Of a stretch of 14,567 bases of DNA, positions 6,576-11,924 are shown in pieces. A program made the translations under genes and the position numbers. The stretch comes from Hymenobacter sp. (GTDB taxonomy: Bacteria > Bacteroidota > Bacteroidia > Cytophagales > Hymenobacteraceae): assembly GCA_025362615.1 (NCBI GenBank), contig JANYFQ010000185.1, positions 1 through 14,567 on the forward strand, written 5' to 3'. Position 1 is the stretch's first letter. Each line of letters starts with the position of its first letter. The notes below the pieces were generated by a model. That model ran no database searches. It had not been told where the DNA came from and saw nothing but the letters and a program-made list of their open reading frames with translations.

Positions 6576-6594
6576 GGGCAACCACCGGTTGCCC
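6576..6594. promoter_or_regulatory. Perfect 19-base palindrome upstream of crtI
   Basis: GGGCAACC-ACC-GGTTGCCC is an 8-3-8 perfect inverted repeat, 39 bases before the crtI ATG and 30 bases after the sigma terminator. It could be an operator for a dimeric regulator or a leader hairpin. No housekeeping-type TAnnTTTG box is seen between 6546 and 6633. Confidence 0.5.
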
Positions 6595-6633
6595 GGCACC
6601 GACTACCTGCCCAACCCGTTCTTTGCGTCCTTG

Positions 6634-8118
6634 ATGCCTGAATCCACCACTTCTGTTCCCATTGTTGTCATCGGCGCGGGCTTTGCCGGGCTGTCGGCGG
6701 CCACCACGCTGGCCCAGGCCGGGCACCGCGTCACGCTGCTCGAAAAAAACGACGGACCCGGCGGTCGGGCCAGGGTATTCAAAGCAGAAGGCTTCACCTT
6801 CGACATGGGCCCGAGCTGGTACTGGATGCCCGACGTGTTCGACAAATACTTCGCCCGTTTCGGCAAAAAAGTGGCCGACTACTACGAGCTGCAACGGCTC
6901 GACCCGTCGTACCAGGTGGTCTTCAAAGGCCCCGAAGCCGTTGATATCCCGGCCGGTATGGCCGAGTTACGCGCCCTGTTCGAGCAAATGGAGCCCGGCA
7001 GTGCCGCCCGGCTCGATGCGTTTTTGAAAGAAGCCGCTTACAAATACGAAGTCGGCATCAACAAATTCGTGCATTTGCCGGGCCGCTCGTTGCTGGAGTT
7101 TGCCGATTGGGAGGTTGTCAGCGGAGCTTTTCGGCTTGATTTGCTGCAAAGTATGCACACCCACGTCGCCAAATTCTTCAAAAACCCCCGGTTGCAGGAG
7201 CTGGTCGAATTTCCGACGCTCTTTTTGGGTGCCACGCCCCAGAATACGCCCGCGCTTTACTCGATGATGACCTACGCCGACCTCGTGCTGGGCACCTGGT
7301 ACCCCAAGGGCGGAATGCACAAAATAGTGGAAGGCATGGTGCGCCTGGCCGAAGAGTTGGGCGTTGAAATCAAATACAATCAGGAAGTTACTGAAATTCG
7401 GGTCGAAAATGGGCGTAGCACCGGCGTCAGCACCGCTACCGGTTTTTATTCGGCTGCTGCTGTGGTGGCCGGGGCCGACTATCACCACATCGAGCAGCAG
7501 GTGCTGGCCCCCGAACACCGCCATTACACCCCCGACTATTGGGACAGCCGCACAATGGCCCCGTCGTCGCTGCTGTTTTACGTGGGCCTCAACCGCAAGC
7601 TGGCCAATTTACGGCACCACAACTTGTTCTTTGACGAGGATTTCACCCAACACGCTGTCGAGATTTACGAGCAGCCGCAGTGGCCCACGCGCCCGCTTTT
7701 CTACGCCTCCGTGCCCAGCAAAACCGATGCTTCGGTGGCCCCCGAAGGCTACGAAAACCTGTTCCTGCTCATTCCTGTAGCCCACAGCCTCAACGATGCC
7801 GAGGGCACCCGTGACCATTACTACAACCGCCTCATGGACAGGCTCGAAAAGCACTGCGGCCACCCCGTGCGCGAGGCCGTGGTGTACTGCCGCAGCTACG
7901 CCCACCGCGACTTTGAAGCCGACTACCACAGCTACAAAGGCAACGCTTACGGCCTGGCCAACACGCTCAAGCAAACTGCCATCTTCAAGCCCTCGCTGAA
8001 AAGCAAAAAGGTGAGCAACCTCTACTTCACCGGTCAGCTTACCGTGCCCGGCCCCGGTGTGCCGCCCTCGCTCATTTCGGGGCAGGTAGTGGCCGGGGAG
8101 CTACTAAAGGAATTATAA
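6634..8118 (+). CDS. crtI: Phytoene desaturase CrtI
   Basis: This 494-residue FAD enzyme is expected to introduce the conjugated double bonds converting phytoene towards lycopene at the membrane. The N-terminal dinucleotide-binding fold is VVIGAGFAGLSAATTLAQAG (GAGFAG at residues 14-19) with the ribose-binding glutamate in LLEKNDGPGGRAR (E37). The sequence continues with FDMGPSWYWMPDVF, a typical CrtI segment. The C-terminal family signature is YFTGQLTVPGPGVPPSLISG, ending in GQVVAGELL. ATG 6634 is preferred over an in-frame ATG at 6568, because the extra 22 residues run through the palindrome and relatives start close to the FAD motif. crtB follows after 103 bases. The number of desaturation steps cannot be read from sequence. 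Confidence 0.93.
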   Translation: MPESTTSVPIVVIGAGFAGLSAATTLAQAGHRVTLLEKNDGPGGRARVFKAEGFTFDMGPSWYWMPDVFDKYFARFGKKVADYYELQRLDPSYQVVFKGPEAVDIPAGMAELRALFEQMEPGSAARLDAFLKEAAYKYEVGINKFVHLPGRSLLEFADWEVVSGAFRLDLLQSMHTHVAKFFKNPRLQELVEFPTLFLGATPQNTPALYSMMTYADLVLGTWYPKGGMHKIVEGMVRLAEELGVEIKYNQEVTEIRVENGRSTGVSTATGFYSAAAVVAGADYHHIEQQVLAPEHRHYTPDYWDSRTMAPSSLLFYVGLNRKLANLRHHNLFFDEDFTQHAVEIYEQPQWPTRPLFYASVPSKTDASVAPEGYENLFLLIPVAHSLNDAEGTRDHYYNRLMDRLEKHCGHPVREAVVYCRSYAHRDFEADYHSYKGNAYGLANTLKQTAIFKPSLKSKKVSNLYFTGQLTVPGPGVPPSLISGQVVAGELLKEL

Positions 8119-8212
8119 ATTATGAACTATAAATTATGAGTTCGCACCCGAGTTTCTTCTGATGCGGATTTGCAATTCATAATTCATAATTCACAATTCA
8201 AAATTCATAATT
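8111..8212. repeat. Opposed heptamer arrays between crtI and crtB
   Basis: On the right, AATTCAT-type heptamers run in tandem from 8174 to 8208 (AATTCAT, AATTCAT, AATTCAC, AATTCAA, AATTCAT) plus a partial AATT. On the left, the complementary unit runs from 8111 (AATTATA, AATTATG, AACTATA, AATTATG). The left (8118-8146) and right (8171-8198) stretches pair into a roughly 28-base hairpin. The crtI stop codon (8116-8118) lies inside the left array. The array ends nine bases before the crtB ATG. Confidence 0.8.
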
Positions 8213-8221
8213 AAAAAAACA

Positions 8222-9064
8222 ATGGACCAAGTAAAACTTTTCACCGATACCAGCCTGGCGTGTAGCAAGCTCATTACCACGCGCTACAGCACATCGTTCA
8301 CGCTCGGCATTCGTACGCTGGACGAGTCGTTGCACTTGCCCATTTACGCCGTGTATGGTTTTGTGCGCTGGGCCGATGAAATTGTGGATACGTTTCACGA
8401 CCAGAACCGGGCCGTGTTGCTCGCCGATTTTGAGCGCCAAACTTACGAGGCCATCGAGCGCGGTTTCAGCCTTAACCCCGTGCTGCACAGCTTCGCGCAA
8501 GTGGTACGCGAATGCGGCATTGACCGCGAGTTTATCGCCGCTTTTCTGCACAGCATGGCGCTCGATTTGGAAGACCAGCACTACCATTCCGGCCTCTACG
8601 AAGAATACATTTACGGCTCGGCCGAAGTGGTGGGGCTGATGTGCCTGCGTATTTTTTGCCGGGGCGATAACGCTCAATTCGAGCAGCTTAGGGAGTCAGC
8701 CCGGCGTTTGGGAGCCGCGTTTCAAAAGGTTAATTTTCTGCGTGATATTCGTTCCGACTTTGAGGACCGGGGCCGGGTCTATTTCCCCGGCGTGGTGTAC
8801 CAGCATTTCAACGACACGAAAAAACAGGAAATTGAAGCCGATATAAAAGCTGATTTTGAAGCCGGCTACGCGGGCATTCAGCAATTGCCGCGCCCGGCTA
8901 AAATGGGCGTTTATTTGGCTTATGTTTATTATCTGAAGCTGTTTTATAAAATTCGGCAGTTGCCGGCGGCGCATATTTTGGGCCAGCGGGTGCGGGTGCC
9001 CGACAACACCAAGCTGCTGCTGCTGCTGGGGTCGTGGTTTCGCTACCGGCTGGCCCGAATTTAG
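8222..9064 (+). CDS. crtB: Phytoene synthase CrtB
   Basis: This 280-residue enzyme condenses two GGPP molecules head to head into phytoene, the committed step of C40 carotenoid synthesis. The first aspartate-rich motif is D52-E-I-V-D56 in YGFVRWADEIVDTFHD. The second is D175-I-R-S-D179 within NFLRDIRSDFEDRGRVYFP. YGSAEVVGLMCLRIF (131-145) is the usual central helix. The start ATG follows an A-run directly after the heptamer array, so its 5' leader is the array itself. It probably shares a transcript with crtI. A small hairpin follows the stop. Confidence 0.93.
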   Translation: MDQVKLFTDTSLACSKLITTRYSTSFTLGIRTLDESLHLPIYAVYGFVRWADEIVDTFHDQNRAVLLADFERQTYEAIERGFSLNPVLHSFAQVVRECGIDREFIAAFLHSMALDLEDQHYHSGLYEEYIYGSAEVVGLMCLRIFCRGDNAQFEQLRESARRLGAAFQKVNFLRDIRSDFEDRGRVYFPGVVYQHFNDTKKQEIEADIKADFEAGYAGIQQLPRPAKMGVYLAYVYYLKLFYKIRQLPAAHILGQRVRVPDNTKLLLLLGSWFRYRLARI

Positions 9065-9074
9065 AACGAATATC

Positions 9075-9091
9075 CCCAAGCTCTGCTTGGG
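9075..9091. repeat. Short palindrome after crtB
   Basis: CCCAAGC-TCT-GCTTGGG is a perfect 7-3-7 inverted repeat starting 11 bases after the crtB stop. No T-run follows. Similar AAGCAGAGCTTGGG motifs are familiar as dispersed intergenic repeats, but whether this one is dispersed in this genome cannot be seen here. Confidence 0.5.
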
Positions 9092-9176
9092 AACGTGTGC
9101 TGTCCCAGAATAATTGGTTAATCTATGTTCTCACGGCCTTTTCACCTCTCCAAACCACCCTTTGTCATCCTTTCCC

Positions 9177-9641
9177 ATGCCCGTCGAAATCACCTCTGCT
9201 GCCCTGCGCCGCCACTACCAACAAGCCGCTACCGACAAAGAAGCCGGCGAAAAATTTTATCAGCTACTGGCTGATTATCAAGCCGAAAACGGCTTGGTGC
9301 TGGCCTACAAAGGAGCCGCGCAAGCCATCCGCGCCCGCGATGCGTCCATGTTCAACAAGCTCGGGTACGTGCAGGATGCGGCCAAAACATTCGAGCAAGC
9401 GGTGGGCCTCGACCCGCAAAACCCGGAAATTCGTTTTCTGCGCTTTTCGGTCGAGAGCAACCTGCCGCCGTTTTTGGGCCTCAGCAAGCACCTCGACGAA
9501 GACAAAGCCTTGTTGCTAGAGGCCGCATTGGCCTATCCAAACTCCGGCCTTGATGCCGAGGCTTTTGGGGCAGTGCGTGGTTTTTTGGTGCAGCGTGGGC
9601 ACGTCAGCGAAGCCGATGCGGCCCGCTTGAGCCAGTTGTAA
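9177..9641 (+). CDS. Conserved hypothetical helical-repeat protein of carotenoid clusters
   Basis: This 154-residue soluble protein has no signal peptide, no membrane segment and no cysteines. It looks all-helical and TPR-like: LVLAYKGAAQAIRARDASMF (around residues 40-60) is followed by KTFEQAVGLDPQNPEIRFLR (around 70-90), a pattern typical of tetratricopeptide repeats, and then LPPFLGLSKHLDEDKALL. From memory, proteins with the LAYKGA...IRFLR...P.FLG pattern recur beside crtB in other Bacteroidota, so the family link is probable but its function is unknown to me. ATG 9177 (MPVEITS) is chosen over an in-frame ATG at 9114... more exactly over 21 upstream residues that lack family character. 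It may act as a scaffold or regulator of the pathway; that is inference. Confidence 0.75.
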   Translation: MPVEITSAALRRHYQQAATDKEAGEKFYQLLADYQAENGLVLAYKGAAQAIRARDASMFNKLGYVQDAAKTFEQAVGLDPQNPEIRFLRFSVESNLPPFLGLSKHLDEDKALLLEAALAYPNSGLDAEAFGAVRGFLVQRGHVSEADAARLSQL

Positions 9642-9693
9642 GGCAATTGCAAACGTCCTTTGGCGCTTTTTGATAAGCAAGAAACCGAGTTGA

Positions 9694-9725
9694 TTGCCGT
9701 GTCGCGCCCAAATTTTGTAACCTTG
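9694..9725 (+). promoter_or_regulatory. Candidate promoter for ispH
   Basis: TTG at 9694-9696, a 21-base spacer and TAACCTTG at 9718-9725 match the Bacteroidota promoter with one mismatch in the second box. The ispH ATG lies 26 bases after it. The 92-base gap before ispH therefore can carry a start for an ispH-crtW transcript independent of crtI-crtB. Confidence 0.5.
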
Positions 9726-9751
9726 CCCGTGCTTTGCGGTTAGTGTTGCCT

Positions 9752-10603
9752 ATGCCGCACTTGTCGCTTCATGTTCGCATCGACCCCAACTCCGGCTTCT
9801 GTTTTGGGGTGATTTACGCCATTCAAATGGCTGAAGACTTGCTCGATGAGCAGGGCTATCTGTATTGCCTGGGCGATATTGTGCATAACGACGAAGAAGT
9901 GCAGCGTCTGCAACGGCGCGGCCTCCGCATCATCGACCACGAAACCCTGGCCGGCCTGCGCGACGAAGCCGTGCTCATCCGCGCCCACGGCGAGCCGCCA
10001 GCCACCTACCAACTGGCCCTGCACAACAACCTCACGCTCATTGACGCGAGCTGCCCGGTGGTGCTCAAGCTGCAAAACCGCATCAAAACCAGCTACGACA
10101 AGCAAGAAAAGATATTCATCTACGGCAAGCATGGCCACGCCGAGGTGCTGGGCCTGCTGGGCCAAACCAGCAACAACGCTGTCGTTTTTGAGAGCCTGCC
10201 CGAACTGTTGGCCCACGACCTGCCGTCAAACATCACGCTTTACAGCCAAACCACGAAAAGTACCGACAGCTTTTACCGCATCAAGAACGAGTTGGAAACG
10301 CGGGGGTATGCGGTTAATGCCAACGACACCATTTGCCGGCAAGTCAGCAACCGCGACAAAGACCTGCGCCGTTTCGCCGCCCAGTACGACCAGATTGTGT
10401 TCGTGTCGGGCACTAAAAGCTCCAACGGGAAGGTTCTGTACCAAGTGTGTAAGGAGACCAATCCGGCCACGCATTTTATTTCCAATGTGGCTGAAATTGA
10501 CGCTTCTTTATTTGGACCAGGGCAATCGGTTGGCATTTGCGGGGCCACGAGCACCCCAATGTGGCTGATGGAAGAGGTGCGGACGCGCCTGGAATCGTTT
10601 TAA
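9752..10603 (+). CDS. ispH: 4-hydroxy-3-methylbut-2-enyl diphosphate reductase (IspH/LytB)
   Basis: This 283-residue iron-sulfur enzyme catalyses the last step of the MEP pathway, reducing HMBPP to IPP and DMAPP. The three cluster-binding cysteines are present: C17 in GFCFGV, C101 in DASCPVV and C195 in NDTICRQVSNR. Active-site residues follow the family: H45 (GDIVHN), H79 (RAHGE), H129 and E131 (GKHGHAEV), the QTT segment, SSN at 223-225 and GATSTP near 264-269. ATG 9752 is used; an in-frame TTG at 9734 would add six residues and lies almost on the expected transcription start. It supplies isoprenoid units to the carotenoid enzymes around it, and crtW follows after only 14 bases, so the two are probably cotranscribed. 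Confidence 0.93.
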   Translation: MPHLSLHVRIDPNSGFCFGVIYAIQMAEDLLDEQGYLYCLGDIVHNDEEVQRLQRRGLRIIDHETLAGLRDEAVLIRAHGEPPATYQLALHNNLTLIDASCPVVLKLQNRIKTSYDKQEKIFIYGKHGHAEVLGLLGQTSNNAVVFESLPELLAHDLPSNITLYSQTTKSTDSFYRIKNELETRGYAVNANDTICRQVSNRDKDLRRFAAQYDQIVFVSGTKSSNGKVLYQVCKETNPATHFISNVAEIDASLFGPGQSVGICGATSTPMWLMEEVRTRLESF

Positions 10604-10617
10604 TATTATTTGTTTAC

Positions 10618-11367
10618 GTGTCGGCTATTTCGGTAATTAATTCGGCAGCTAATTCGCGTCGGGTAGCCCCAGCCCCCCTGGCGGGAAAGGGTGTTTGGGC
10701 GGCTGGCATTATCATTACGGCCTGGGCAATGCTGGTTGTTTTTCTAGTTGCTTTTTATCAGCCCGATTGGTATTCGCCCGCCCCGTATTTATTGGTGTTG
10801 CTGCAAACGCACCTTTATACTGGCTTATTTATCACGGCCCATGATGCCATGCACGGCGTAGTGAGTACGAACAAAAGAGTGAACAACGGCCTGGGCACCG
10901 TAGCTACCTTGCTGTTCGCATACAACTGGTTTCCAAGCCAGTTGCCCAAGCACCACGACCATCACCGGCACGTCGGCACCCGGCAAGACCCGGACTTTCA
11001 CGACGGCAAACACCCCGGCTTTTTACCCTGGCTGCTGCGCTTCGCCTGGAATTACGTGAAGTGGTGGCAGGTGGCATTAATGGCCATTACCTACAACGTA
11101 TTAAAGCTGTATTTTCCGGTCGAAAACGTAATTGTTTTCTGGATGATACCGGCTGTTCTGGCCACGTTGCAGCTATTTTATTTCGGCACTTATTTACCGC
11201 ACCGCGGCGAACACGAAGCCGACAATATTCACCGTTCGCGCACCCAATTCCGGCATCACGCGTGGGCTTTTATTAGCTGCTATTTCTTCGGCTACCACTA
11301 CGAGCACCACGACCAGCCGTATTTGCCCTGGTGGCGGCTGTGGCAGACGAAAGAAACCACAGATTAA
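10618..11367 (+). CDS. crtW: Beta-carotene ketolase CrtW (fatty-acid-desaturase superfamily)
   Basis: This 249-residue membrane di-iron enzyme is expected to add 4-keto groups to beta-ionone rings. Histidine clusters and CrtW landmarks are visible: LYTGLFITAHDAMHG (H75, H79), KHHDHHRHVGTRQDPDFH (112-118 and after), LFYFGTYLPHRGEH (FGTYLPHR at 189-196) and YHYEHHDQPYLPWW (H227, H230, H231). Hydrophobic segments lie near residues 27-47, 56-72, 95-103 and 168-190. No ATG fits: GTG 10618, 14 bases after the ispH stop, gives a normal family length, while the next upstream ATG (10537) lies inside ispH. The last codons and the stop fall inside the long inverted repeat that follows. A CrtZ-like hydroxylase is less likely given the FGTYLPHR segment. 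Confidence 0.87.
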   Translation: MSAISVINSAANSRRVAPAPLAGKGVWAAGIIITAWAMLVVFLVAFYQPDWYSPAPYLLVLLQTHLYTGLFITAHDAMHGVVSTNKRVNNGLGTVATLLFAYNWFPSQLPKHHDHHRHVGTRQDPDFHDGKHPGFLPWLLRFAWNYVKWWQVALMAITYNVLKLYFPVENVIVFWMIPAVLATLQLFYFGTYLPHRGEHEADNIHRSRTQFRHHAWAFISCYFFGYHYEHHDQPYLPWWRLWQTKETTD

Positions 11368-11535
11368 ACAAATTTTAACGGATGGAACGGATTTTTTGGG
11401 GTGCCGCTCGTTCACTTCCAGTAAAAAAAGGATGACTTATTGAGTCACCCTTTTTTTATATTTGATTGTGGTTACAGAACGCACGAGCGGTACCCCAAAA
11501 AATCCGTTCAATCCGTTAAAATTCGTTCAATCTGT
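11359..11535. repeat. 177-base element with 55-base inverted arms
   Basis: The arms 11359-11413 and 11481-11535 are reverse complements with five mismatches, including an identical GAACGGATTTTTTGGGGT block. The left arm overlaps the crtW stop codon. The centre holds a second, independent hairpin (11423-11457). No transposase and no target duplication are seen. It resembles a non-autonomous intergenic repeat placed between convergent genes. Confidence 0.85.
11423..11457. terminator. Bidirectional terminator between crtW and the HMA gene
   Basis: A seven-A run plus GGATGAC (11423-11436) pairs with GTCACCC plus a seven-T run (11444-11457) around a TTATTGA loop, with one A-C mismatch. Either strand reads as a stem followed by a T-run, which suits the convergent genes on both sides. 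Confidence 0.8.
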
Positions 11536-11541
11536 AGTCAT

Positions 11542-11892
11542 CTAGTGAACAGGATTGGTTTTCTTGCAGCACTCCGGCAGGCGATTATAGGCTTTGGCTT
11601 CGGCCGTGAGGTCGTCGGCATCGTAGCCGATTTTTTGGACGGCTGTGCGGAGGGCAGCGGGGCTTGTTTTGTCGGCTCGGTAACTGACAGTCAGTATTTT
11701 GCTGGGTACATCAAGGTTGGCGCTGTGGACACCTTTTTCGTAAGCCAAGCTTTTTTCAATCCGTGCCTTGCACATATCGCAAACGGCTGAGGTTTTGAAT
11801 TTGACGGTTTCTGTGCCCTTGCCGGGTACTGTTTGGGCGCGGGCCGTGGTTAGGCAAAGCAGGGTAAGTGCGGTGGCAACGAAGGATTTCAT
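11542..11892 (-). CDS. Secreted heavy-metal-associated (HMA) domain protein
   Basis: This 116-residue protein has a signal peptide (MKSFVATALTLLCLTTARAQ, residues 1-20) and one HMA domain, so it should bind a soft metal such as Cu(I) in the periplasm. The metal site is C38-D-M-C41 in SAVCDMCKARIEKSL. The rest of the ferredoxin-like fold follows (GVHSANLDVPSKILTVSYRA, then AVQKIGYDADDL). An extra C108-C109 pair near the end (PECCKK) may add a thiol site. It is encoded 32 bases downstream of the TonB-dependent receptor gene and probably belongs to the same transcript. The identity of the metal is inferred only from the fold. Confidence 0.88.
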   Translation of the reverse strand: MKSFVATALTLLCLTTARAQTVPGKGTETVKFKTSAVCDMCKARIEKSLAYEKGVHSANLDVPSKILTVSYRADKTSPAALRTAVQKIGYDADDLTAEAKAYNRLPECCKKTNPVH

Positions 11893-11924
11893 AAAAGCTG
11901 AAAGTCTAAAAATTCAACGCGATT

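Noticed and set aside
6568..6633. Earlier ATG for CrtI
   Set aside because: The extra 22 residues run through a perfect palindrome and lack CrtI character; the FAD motif is correctly placed from 6634.
8174..8212. CRISPR-like array between crtI and crtB
   Set aside because: Units are contiguous heptamers without spacers, and no cas gene is present; it is a simple tandem repeat.
11440..11790. + strand open frame opposite the HMA gene
   Set aside because: It overlaps a terminator and the HMA gene, which has a clear signal peptide and CxxC motif on the - strand.
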